Assembly: GCA_013286045.1 (NCBI GenBank)
Contig: JABDGM010000001.1
Coordinates: forward strand, 69,692 to 127,323
DNA from: Planctomycetota bacterium
Lineage (GTDB): Bacteria; Planctomycetota; Planctomycetia; Pirellulales; Lacipirellulaceae
Reading direction: 5' to 3'
DNA: 57,632 nt
The first letter of the stretch is position 1; the number at the start of each line of letters is the position of its first letter. A model generated the notes under the pieces. It was not told where the DNA came from. It saw nothing but the letters and a program-made list of their open reading frames with translations, and did no database searches. Positions 26,342 to 33,283 of the stretch are shown here, one piece after another. Made by a program: the position numbers and the translations under genes.

Positions 26342-27619
26342 CTATACCGCCCCCGCAATCAGCGCGATGTTTTGGCCGCCGAAGCCGAAGCTGTTGGACA
26401 GGATGGTTTTCACTTTCCTATCGCGGGCGGCGTTGGGGACGTAATCGAGGTCGCAGTTGGGATCGGGTGTTTCGTAGTTGATTGTGGGCGGGACGACGCT
26501 GTCGCGCATCGACATCAGGCTGATAATTAGTTCCGTGGCACCTGCGGCGGCGATGAGGTGGCCGGTCATGCTCTTGGTGCTGGAGACGGGGACTTTGTAG
26601 GCGACGTCGGGTGTGAGTGCTTCTTTGATGGCGAGCGATTCGACTTTGTCGTTCACTTGCGTGCTCGTGCCGTGGGCGTTGATGTAGTCGATGTCCGTCG
26701 CGTTCTTTTGGGCGTCGCGAAGGGCCATCTTCATGCAGGTGATGGCGCCGCGGCCTTCGGGGTGAGTATCCGTGATGCGGAAGGCGTCGGCGGTGGTGCC
26801 GTAGCCGAGGATTTCGCCGTGGATTGGAGCACCGCGCTTTTTGGCGCGTTCGTAGTCTTCGAGGACGACGACGGCCGCACCTTCGCCGAGGATGAAGCCG
26901 TCGCGATTGAGATCGAACGGGCGCGATGCTTTTTGCGGCTGAGCGTTGTTTTCGGAGAGGGCGGTGAGCAGGTTGAAGCCCGTGACACCGAAGGGGTGGA
27001 TCATGCTGTGGGCGCCGCCCGAGAGCATGACGTCGGCTTCGCCGCGGCGGATGATTTCCGTGGCTTCCCCGACGGCTTGGCTGCTGGCTGCACACGCGGT
27101 GAGGCAGTTGAAGTTCGGGCCTTCTGCGCCGAAATGCGTGGCCATGTAGGCGGCTGGCATGTTCGGTTCTTGTTCGAGCTCGAGTTGGGGGTCGAGTCGC
27201 TTGAGGCCTTCTTGGATGAAGGCGGCCAGGTCGAGCTCGCCATTCTTGAGGGCGGCGACCATCATGTGGCTGAAGTTGTAGAAGTCTTGTTGGCCTTCGC
27301 CGGCGCCGAGGTAGACGCCGAATTTATCGGGGTCAACGGTGCCGAGGACACCGGAATCGTTCACGGCCTGGCGAGCGGCGCCGATCGCGAATTTCGTGTG
27401 GCGGCCGCGCTTCTCCCACAGCTTTGGGTCTTCGCCGACATCGGCGAGAGACCAGTTCTTCACTTCCGCGCTGATGCGCGTGGGGAAGTTGCTGGCGTCG
27501 AAGATGGTGGTGAAGTCGACACCGGACTTGCCTTCTTTGAGGTTCGCCCAGAGCTGCGGCACCGTTGTGCCGAGCGGCGTAACAACACCCATGCCGGTTA
27601 CTACAACGCGTCGTCTCAT
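26342..27619 (-). CDS. Beta-ketoacyl-ACP synthase, FabF type
   Basis: This condensing enzyme has 425 residues. The catalytic triad is complete: Cys176 (LTACAASSQ), His316 (INAHGTST) and His354 (SMTGHLIAAAG), plus the C-terminal NSFGFGGQN loop. It catalyses condensation of an acyl primer with malonyl-ACP. GAGGTGAACT precedes the ATG. It is the last large gene of the unit hotdog (28883), ACP (28445), hotdog (27799), FabF, and is separated from the hotdog gene upstream by the inverted-repeat element at 27648-27795. The ACP, two dehydratase-like proteins and one synthase in one unit suggest a dedicated acyl chain pathway rather than the housekeeping one. Partner genes for ketoreduction are not in the cluster. 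Confidence 0.92.
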   Translation of the reverse strand: MRRRVVVTGMGVVTPLGTTVPQLWANLKEGKSGVDFTTIFDASNFPTRISAEVKNWSLADVGEDPKLWEKRGRHTKFAIGAARQAVNDSGVLGTVDPDKFGVYLGAGEGQQDFYNFSHMMVAALKNGELDLAAFIQEGLKRLDPQLELEQEPNMPAAYMATHFGAEGPNFNCLTACAASSQAVGEATEIIRRGEADVMLSGGAHSMIHPFGVTGFNLLTALSENNAQPQKASRPFDLNRDGFILGEGAAVVVLEDYERAKKRGAPIHGEILGYGTTADAFRITDTHPEGRGAITCMKMALRDAQKNATDIDYINAHGTSTQVNDKVESLAIKEALTPDVAYKVPVSSTKSMTGHLIAAAGATELIISLMSMRDSVVPPTINYETPDPNCDLDYVPNAARDRKVKTILSNSFGFGGQNIALIAGAV

Positions 27620-27647
27620 AGTTCACCTCGAAAGGCGGGATTATTAA

Positions 27648-27795
27648 CCACGGAGGCGCGGAGGACACGGAGAATGACAATTCAGTGAACAGGATCTACA
27701 GGATTCACTGGTTAAGAATTCAAAATGAATTACTTCCTGTGGATCCTGTAAATCCTGTCCAAATAATTCTTCTCCGTGCTCTCCGTGCCTCCGCG
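27648..27795. repeat. Nested inverted-repeat element between two operon genes
   Basis: The outer arms are CCACGGAGGCGCGGAGGACACGGAGAA-like at 27648-27674 and its inverted counterpart (TTCTCCGTGCTCTCCGTGCC) at 27768-27795. Inner arms at about 27687-27708 (ACAGGATCTACAGGATTCAC) and 27737-27759 are also inverted copies of each other. Together they fill nearly the whole gap between the hotdog gene stop (27799) and the FabF start (27619). Confidence 0.85.
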
Positions 27796-27798
27796 ATT

Positions 27799-28341
27799 TT
27801 ATTTGACTGAAACTGTTTTTACAAAATTCGGATAGTCTTCGACCTTGATGCGGGATCCATCGGCGTGGACGCCGATGTCGAATACTCCGACGAACTGGAG
27901 CCAGGCGCGCAGGTGTTCGGGGTTGAACAGGACGCGGCCTTTGGTGTGTTCGGTGGTTTCGGGATCGAAGCGGGCGAAGAAGATATCGGCTTGGGAAAAT
28001 GGGCGGCCGTCGATGTCGCCTTTGACTTCGACGGAGGCGCCGAAATCTTTCGCCTGTTGGATTGTGGCTTTGTAGCGGATGACATCGCCGGGACGGGCTT
28101 CACCTTCGATGCCGCAGTGGGCGAACTTGGCAAGTACCACGAGTTCGCTGAACTTGTAGATCTCGCTAACCAATAAGCCGCCGCACTGGGCCATGCCCTC
28201 GGCCACCAGGCTGTTGGGCATGATCGGGTAATACGGCAAATGCTCGAGCAAGTGGTCCTCGCTGAGCGAGACGCACTTCACCGCGGTGGCGTGCGAGCCG
28301 CTGACGAATTCACTGAAGCGGTCGAGCCAGAACCAGCGCAT
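27799..28341 (-). CDS. FabA/FabZ-like hotdog protein (second copy)
   Basis: This hotdog-fold protein has 180 residues. Alignment with the neighbour at 28883 is visible from the start (MRWFWLDRF against MRFWLLDKI) and in LLEHLPYYPIMPNSLVAEGMAQCGGLLV, the equivalent of the FabZ active-site helix. The expected dehydratase signature HFPxxPxxPGV is altered to HLPYYPIMPNSL, so the position of the catalytic His is retained but the PGV turn is lost. It may dehydrate, or be a structural partner of the other copy. The start codon follows the palindromic element at 28351-28443 with no obvious Shine-Dalgarno. Confidence 0.82.
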   Translation of the reverse strand: MRWFWLDRFSEFVSGSHATAVKCVSLSEDHLLEHLPYYPIMPNSLVAEGMAQCGGLLVSEIYKFSELVVLAKFAHCGIEGEARPGDVIRYKATIQQAKDFGASVEVKGDIDGRPFSQADIFFARFDPETTEHTKGRVLFNPEHLRAWLQFVGVFDIGVHADGSRIKVEDYPNFVKTVSVK

Positions 28342-28350
28342 GGGGAATAT

Positions 28351-28443
28351 CCGATTGCGGTTTGCGGGTCGGGGATTGCGGATTCAGATTGACCGATCCG
28401 TCCTTCGATCAATCCGCAGTCCGAAATCGCACATCCGGAATCG
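28351..28443. repeat. Palindromic GATTGCG-type repeat between operon genes
   Basis: Left arm GATTGCGG...GGGGATTGCGGATTCAG (28353-28387), right arm GATCAATCCGCAGTCCG...ATCCGGAATCG (28407-28443), inverted to each other with mismatches. The motif unit (GATTGCG) is the same as in the repeat at 20935-21009. It occupies almost all of the gap between the ACP stop (28445) and the hotdog start (28341). Confidence 0.8.
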
Positions 28444-28444
28444 A

Positions 28445-28840
28445 CTATGCGGCGAGCTTGTGCTCGACGAAGTTGCACATGTCTTGCACGGTGAGCTGCT
28501 TGCCGAGGTTTTGGACGCTCGGGTCGGCGGCAAACTTCGAGAGATCGGCGAACGGCATACGCTCTTTGAGCTTGGCGAGGCCGACGGCGTTGACCTTTCC
28601 CTCTTCGACGTAATCGGTGTTCGTCAGAATATCTTCGGGGAAGAGCTCGCCGCGTTCGATCTTGATGCCGAAGGCTTTTTCGAGGCGGAATACGATATCG
28701 AGGAAGTCGATCGATTCGGCGCCGAGATCGCCCTGCAGGGTGGCTTGGGGGGTGACTTCATCCTCATCGACTCCGAGCGCATCGACGAGCGCCTCTTGCA
28801 CCTTGGAGAAGATTTCTGATTTCGACGATACCGATGACAT
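28445..28840 (-). CDS. Enlarged acyl carrier protein
   Basis: The protein has 131 residues, against about 80 for a standard ACP. The N-terminal half is canonical: helix I (FSKVQEALVDALGVDEDEV), then GDLGAESIDFLDIVFRLE with Ser43 as phosphopantetheine attachment site. Between the start of helix III and the closing LTVQDMCNFVEHKL, an extra segment of about 45 residues (EEGKVNAVGLAKLKERMPF...) is inserted. It presumably carries the growing acyl chain for the adjacent FabF and hotdog proteins. Enlarged ACPs of this kind occur in specialised lipid or polyketide-like systems; which product is made is not determinable. Confidence 0.87.
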   Translation of the reverse strand: MSSVSSKSEIFSKVQEALVDALGVDEDEVTPQATLQGDLGAESIDFLDIVFRLEKAFGIKIERGELFPEDILTNTDYVEEGKVNAVGLAKLKERMPFADLSKFAADPSVQNLGKQLTVQDMCNFVEHKLAA

Positions 28841-28882
28841 CGCTGTATATTCCTCCGAATAAGTTATCGCTCTCCGCGGGGA

Positions 28883-29374
28883 TTAGCCCGCGGCAGCCGC
28901 CAACGCCGTGGGCAGAAGGATCTTCTGAGCACGGCGGAAATGTTGAATTATTCTTTCGTCGATGTCACGCAGTGCGGGGTCGCGATCGACCAGGTTGTAG
29001 CGCTGCAGAACGATTCGCCCACTCAGGGTGGGACGGTCGCCGATCCGGCCATCCACTTTGAACGTGGCCAAGCGGTCGTCCTTTTTTAACATCGACACGG
29101 TGACCTCCAGCGTTTGGCCGGGTGCCACGAAGTCGGCGTACTTTATGTTCTTGGCTTCCTTTAACGAGATTACGCTGTGGGCAAAGTTTTCGCTGAATCG
29201 CAGTAGCCAGGCCCCCGCTTGCGTGGCGGCTTCTAGCATAAACACGCCCGGCAGGACGGGGAACTCCGGGAAGTGGTCCCCCAAGTATTCCTCTGCGAGC
29301 GTGACGTTTTTGACGGCCGACAGCTCGGAATCCGGCGTAAACGAACGGATTTTATCGAGCAACCAAAAACGCAT
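28883..29374 (-). CDS. FabZ-type 3-hydroxyacyl-ACP dehydratase
   Basis: The protein has 163 residues. The active-site loop reads GDHFPEFPVLPGVFMLEAATQAGAWLL, with the canonical His, PGV turn and Glu of FabZ. It should dehydrate 3-hydroxyacyl-ACP to the trans-2-enoyl form. It is the first gene of the cluster (transcribed first on the minus strand) and the better-preserved of the two hotdog proteins. No clear ribosome site precedes the ATG at 29374. Confidence 0.88.
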   Translation of the reverse strand: MRFWLLDKIRSFTPDSELSAVKNVTLAEEYLGDHFPEFPVLPGVFMLEAATQAGAWLLRFSENFAHSVISLKEAKNIKYADFVAPGQTLEVTVSMLKKDDRLATFKVDGRIGDRPTLSGRIVLQRYNLVDRDPALRDIDERIIQHFRRAQKILLPTALAAAAG

Positions 29375-29606
29375 GGCTTACCGTGGCTAAAAAATCGCCC
29401 CGAGGAGGTCAGTTCGAGCGGCAGGATAAGCCGATCGCTACTCCCGGCACAGCCGAAACACGCAGATTGCGGGTCAGGCGATTTGGGGGAGATGGCGAAC
29501 TACGGATTATAGCCGGCAATGTGAGAAGCTTCAACGGTCGTTTCTGTCGTACGGTGTAGGGAAAAGCTGCGGGAATGGCAAGGCGGAAGGGCAGTGGGGA
29601 ATCGAA

Positions 29607-30893
29607 CTATGCTGGCTTCGGCGCACGTTTCCGGCCGCGGGGTCGGAAGCGGTCGCGGATTTTGGCGACGCATTCGGCGAGCGCATCGACTTCTGCAGCA
29701 GTGTTGTAGAGGTAGAAGCTGGCTCGCGTGCTGGCGGGAATGCCGAGACGATCGTGCAGGGGCCACGCACAGTGGTGGCCGGCGCGGACGGCGATGCCTT
29801 CTTCGTCGAGCAGTTGTGCGATGTCGTGGGGGTGCGGCTCGGGGAGCGTGAAACTCACGAGGCCGGCGCGACGATCGGGTGGCGGGCCGAGGATGCGCAG
29901 GCCGTCGACTTCCAGCAAGCGCTCGTAGGCGTAGCGGCAGAGTTCGTGTTCGTGCTGCTGAATTTTTTCCAGGCCGATAAGGTTGAGGTAGTCGATCGCA
30001 GCGCCGAGGGCGATCGCCGGTGCAATCGGCGGCGTGCCGGCTTCGAATTTTGCCGGCAGCTCGGCGGGTGTGAAGCGGTCGGGCCACACGCGGTTGATCA
30101 TGCTACCGCCGCCGAGGAAGGCGGGCATGGCATCCAGCAATTCCTCGCGGCCGTAAAGTACACCAATGCCGGTGGGGCCGAGCATTTTGTGGCCGCTGAA
30201 GGCGAGGAAATCGGCGCCGAGTTCGCGGACGTTCGTGGGGACGTGCGGGACGCTTTGGGCAGCATCGACGAGGACGACTGCGCCAGCGGCGTGCGCCCGG
30301 CGAGCAATTTCGCGCACTGGGTTGATTGTGCCAAGCACGTTCGAAACCGACGCAACGGCAACGAGCTTGGTGCGTTTGGTGAGTAGTGAGTCGAGCGCGT
30401 CGAGCACGAGCTCGCCGTCATCGGTAATTGGAATGTGCTTCAGGATGGCGCCGCTACGCTCGGTGAGCTGCTGCCAAGGCACGAGGTTCGAGTGGTGCTC
30501 CATCGTGGTGACGAGGATTTCGTCACCAGCTTTGATGTTCGCATCGCCCCAACTGCGGGCGACGAGATTGATGCCAGCCGTGGAGCCCGACGTGAACACG
30601 ATTTCCAGCGACTTCTCGGCGCCAATAAACGCGCGGACCTTTTCCCGAGCCGCTTCGTATTGTTCGGTGCTGCGTTCGCTGAGTGTGTGGATACCGCGGT
30701 GGACGTTGGCGTAGTCGTGCTCGTATACGCGACGGAGGACGTCGATCACTTGCCGCGGGCGCTGTGTGCTAGCGGCGTTATCGAGAAAGACGAGCGGGTG
30801 ATCGCCGTGGACGAGTTGCTCGAGGATGGGGAAGTCTTCACGCAGCGAGGCAGGGAGCAGCTTCGATGAATCGATGCCTGCCACAGAGGACAT
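29607..30893 (-). CDS. sufS: SufS-type cysteine desulfurase
   Basis: This PLP enzyme has 428 residues from the ATG at 30893. Landmarks are FLDNAASTQRP, TSGSTAGINLVA, TTMEHHSNLVPWQ, SNVLGTINP, DAAQSVPH, the PLP lysine in FSGHKMLGP, and the catalytic Cys in RAGHHCAWPL near the C-terminus. It takes sulfur from cysteine and passes it to SufU for Fe-S cluster assembly. An in-frame ATG at 30920 is possible too; both lie in or next to the inverted repeat at 30880-30999, so the first residues (SSVAGI...) come partly from repeat sequence. It lies directly after sufU. Confidence 0.92.
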   Translation of the reverse strand: MSSVAGIDSSKLLPASLREDFPILEQLVHGDHPLVFLDNAASTQRPRQVIDVLRRVYEHDYANVHRGIHTLSERSTEQYEAAREKVRAFIGAEKSLEIVFTSGSTAGINLVARSWGDANIKAGDEILVTTMEHHSNLVPWQQLTERSGAILKHIPITDDGELVLDALDSLLTKRTKLVAVASVSNVLGTINPVREIARRAHAAGAVVLVDAAQSVPHVPTNVRELGADFLAFSGHKMLGPTGIGVLYGREELLDAMPAFLGGGSMINRVWPDRFTPAELPAKFEAGTPPIAPAIALGAAIDYLNLIGLEKIQQHEHELCRYAYERLLEVDGLRILGPPPDRRAGLVSFTLPEPHPHDIAQLLDEEGIAVRAGHHCAWPLHDRLGIPASTRASFYLYNTAAEVDALAECVAKIRDRFRPRGRKRAPKPA

Positions 30894-30999
30894 AAAGATC
30901 ACGGAGGAGGGATTGGTCATTGCAAATTTGGCATTCGGAATTGGCCACATCGAAGAAGGTATATTTTTCGCCTAACTTCTCTGTGGCCTCTGTGGCTAA
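30880..30999. repeat. Inverted-repeat element spanning the sufU-sufS junction
   Basis: Left arm CCACAGAGGACATAAAGA (30881-30898), right arm TTCTCTGTGGCCTCTGTGG (30977-30995), inverted to each other at most positions. The sufS start codon (30891-30893) lies inside the left arm, and the sufU stop codon (30996-30998) lies at the edge of the right arm. Confidence 0.75.
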
Positions 31000-31391
31000 A
31001 CATTTCTTGCGATTGGCGAGTGGACTGCGGACTGCAGCACCTTCCAAGAGAGTAGGCAACACTTCTGGCGGTTCGGGGTGAGCCGAGGGCCGTACAGTTC
31101 GAGCATATCGTTGGCGGAGAATTGCTTGGCTTCTTCGACCGTTTTGCCTTGCAGTTTCTCCAGGAGCATCGAAGCCGAGGCCTGGCTGATGACGCAACCT
31201 TGGCCGGTGAAATAGGCGTCCCGGATTTTGCCGTCGGGGCCGAGTTCTAGCTCGATGCGGATGACGTCGCCGCAGAGCGGATTGTTGTCTTCGTGCGCAT
31301 GCGTGGCGGTCGGCAGATTCCCGCGATGGAACGGGTCCTCGTAATGGTCGAGGATGTGTTCTTGGTAGAGTTCTTCTTCGTCGAGGGGCAT
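30996..31391 (-). CDS. sufU: SufU-type sulfur-transfer/Fe-S scaffold protein
   Basis: The protein has 131 residues. Conserved metal or sulfur ligands are Cys40 and Asp42 (NPLCGD), Cys66 (GQGCVISQASASM) and Cys111 (RQKCCLL). The segment between the second and third Cys is long, as in SufU rather than IscU. It pairs with the SufS encoded next to it and shuttles persulfide to the Fe-S machinery. The C-terminal residues after LSWKVLQSAV are partly encoded by the inverted repeat at 30880-30999, which supplies the stop codon. Confidence 0.9.
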   Translation of the reverse strand: MPLDEEELYQEHILDHYEDPFHRGNLPTATHAHEDNNPLCGDVIRIELELGPDGKIRDAYFTGQGCVISQASASMLLEKLQGKTVEEAKQFSANDMLELYGPRLTPNRQKCCLLSWKVLQSAVHSPIARNV

Positions 31392-31499
31392 GGCGTTTGG
31401 TGTGGCGAAATGGTTGTTGCGCTTAGGGTAGTCTACGTTCGCACGGGGACAGGGACAACGGTAGCGACGGATGGCGAAATCGCGCGAAGTCTGCGCGGA

Positions 31500-32240
31500 T
31501 CACGCATTTTCGGCTGAGCGTCCGCCGATTGCTAACGCTGCGGCGAGCGCGATTGCAGCGGTCTCGACACGGAGAATCGACTGCCCGAGCGACACTTGTT
31601 GCCAACCAGCCGTGAGGGCGCAGGTAACTTCGGCATCGGTGAAGCCGCCTTCGGGGCCGATGGCAATGAGCGTAGGAAGAGGCGTTTTGATATCGAGAGT
31701 TGCTAAGGACGGTGCGTGCGGGTGGGCGATGAGACGGCGGCATCCCGGCGACCGTATGTCGCCGGCCATTGGACTTTTGAGGAATGAATCGAGTGACTGA
31801 GGCTCAGCAATTTGCATCAAGCGATTGCGCCCGCATTGCTTGGCGGCTTCGATCACCGCACGGGCGAGGCGCTCGATGGCGGACGTTGTTGGTTGTGCTA
31901 CGCCACGCTCGGTGACTAATGGCACGAGTGAGCTGACGCCGAGCTCGGTGAGTTTTTCGACGAGCCATTTTTGGCGATCGCCTTTGGGGAGCGCGATGCC
32001 GATCGCGAGCGGAAAGGTAAGTTCGCGGTTGATCTCACGTCGCTCGGTGACTCGCAGCGTGGCTTCGGAACGGCGAGTTGTTTCCACGACCGCGGTGAAC
32101 TCGGCGCCGGAATTGTCAAACAGCGTCGCCGTCGTTCCGACCGCGGCTCGCATTACGTGCAGCAGATGATGAGCCTCGGGCCCATCCAACTTAGCGTGAT
32201 CGCCGGTGATGGGTTCGGATACGAAGAATCGCTCGGACAT
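31500..32240 (-). CDS. rsmE: 16S rRNA (uracil-1498-N3)-methyltransferase
   Basis: This SPOUT-class methyltransferase has 246 residues. Diagnostic segments are HHLLHVMRAAVG at the N-terminus (PUA-like domain), KGDRQKWLVEKLTELGV, EAAKQCGRNRLMQI, IGPEGGFTDAE and SLGQSILRVETAAIALAAALA (knot). It methylates U1498 of 16S rRNA in the assembled 30S subunit. It lies 108 bases upstream of sufU on the same strand and could be co-transcribed, though no functional link is known. Confidence 0.92.
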   Translation of the reverse strand: MSERFFVSEPITGDHAKLDGPEAHHLLHVMRAAVGTTATLFDNSGAEFTAVVETTRRSEATLRVTERREINRELTFPLAIGIALPKGDRQKWLVEKLTELGVSSLVPLVTERGVAQPTTSAIERLARAVIEAAKQCGRNRLMQIAEPQSLDSFLKSPMAGDIRSPGCRRLIAHPHAPSLATLDIKTPLPTLIAIGPEGGFTDAEVTCALTAGWQQVSLGQSILRVETAAIALAAALAIGGRSAENA

Positions 32241-32434
32241 GAGAAGAAGAGGCTAGTGACTGGGGACTAGAGTCGGAGGGCTGCTAGCGGTGGTGGCAAT
32301 GCAGTCGACGTTAATCAGCCGCTGCTTCGCTTGATTTTGTGGTGCTTCAAGTCCTGTGTACGAAAGGGTCGACGATCACGAAAGCGCCAGACTCTCGACG
32401 CAATTCGAACAATCCTTTGCCCGGATGCCGTGTT

Positions 32435-33268
32435 ATGCCAGACAAACAATCGTTGCCGTTGGAACACTGGGGCTTGGAGCGATGGCCGTTTCGCGGATCT
32501 GTCGGCGAAAACCAATTCTATCCGACAGCTGGTCACGACGAAGCGCTGGCGCGAATTGAATATCTGGTGGAAAGCCGCCGACGGCTGGGTGTGCTGGTGG
32601 GAGAAGCCGGGATTGGAAAGTCGCTCATCCTTCGGGTGGCGGCGAAGCGATTGACTCGCAGCGGCGCGGTAGCAGTGGTTGTCGACGCGCTCGGGGCATC
32701 GGTGCGGGAGGTTCTGTGGAATCTCGCGTGCGGGCTCAAGACTTCTCCGCGCGAGGATGCGGATGTTGCCTGGCTTTGGCGGCAGATTGCGGACCGCGTG
32801 GCTGAAAACCGCATGCAGCAAGTGCCCACCGTGCTGTTGGTGGATGACGCGGGACAAGCAGGCCCAGATCTTGTAACGCAATTTGCTCGACTTGTGCGGT
32901 TGGATACCTCGCCCTCGGCGCGGTGGACGATTGTGCTGGCGGCCGAAGCGGCACAAGCGGCGCGCTGGAATGATACGCTGCGGAGCGCCGTTGATTTGCG
33001 GATCGAGGTCGCTCCCTGGACGTTGAACGATACGATTGGCTTCGTGCAGACGTCACTCGTGGATGCCGGCCGATTCGAGCCAGTGTTTGATGAAGGCGGA
33101 CTTCGGAAGCTGCACGACTTAGCGTGTGGAATCCCGCAGGATGTGGCTCGGCTCGCGGATTACTCGCTGCTCGCGGCTGCGGGAATGAACGTCGCTTCAA
33201 TCGATGCGACGGCCGTGGAAGGGGCGTACGAAGAGATCGCGTGGCCGGCGGCGGAAGCGGCTTACTAG
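32435..33268 (+). CDS. ExeA-like AAA ATPase
   Basis: The protein has about 277 residues from the ATG at 32435. It begins HWGLERWPF, typical of the GspA/ExeA family, then YPTAGHDEALARIEYLVESRRRLGVLVGEAGIGKS with Walker A (about residues 56-63) and TVLLVDDA (Walker B, about 132-138). Such ATPases help secretion or pilus assembly and also occur next to transposases (MuB-like); no such neighbour is present here. There is no peptidoglycan-binding domain at the C-terminus, unlike full ExeA. An upstream in-frame start at 32339 is unlikely. Confidence 0.85.
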   Translation: MPDKQSLPLEHWGLERWPFRGSVGENQFYPTAGHDEALARIEYLVESRRRLGVLVGEAGIGKSLILRVAAKRLTRSGAVAVVVDALGASVREVLWNLACGLKTSPREDADVAWLWRQIADRVAENRMQQVPTVLLVDDAGQAGPDLVTQFARLVRLDTSPSARWTIVLAAEAAQAARWNDTLRSAVDLRIEVAPWTLNDTIGFVQTSLVDAGRFEPVFDEGGLRKLHDLACGIPQDVARLADYSLLAAAGMNVASIDATAVEGAYEEIAWPAAEAAY

Positions 33269-33283
33269 CGCGGTTGCGAGCGC

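Noticed and set aside
26558..27688. Plus-strand frame of 376 codons across the KS gene
   Set aside because: It is the antisense shadow of the FabF-type gene, whose catalytic triad and ribosome site are clear.
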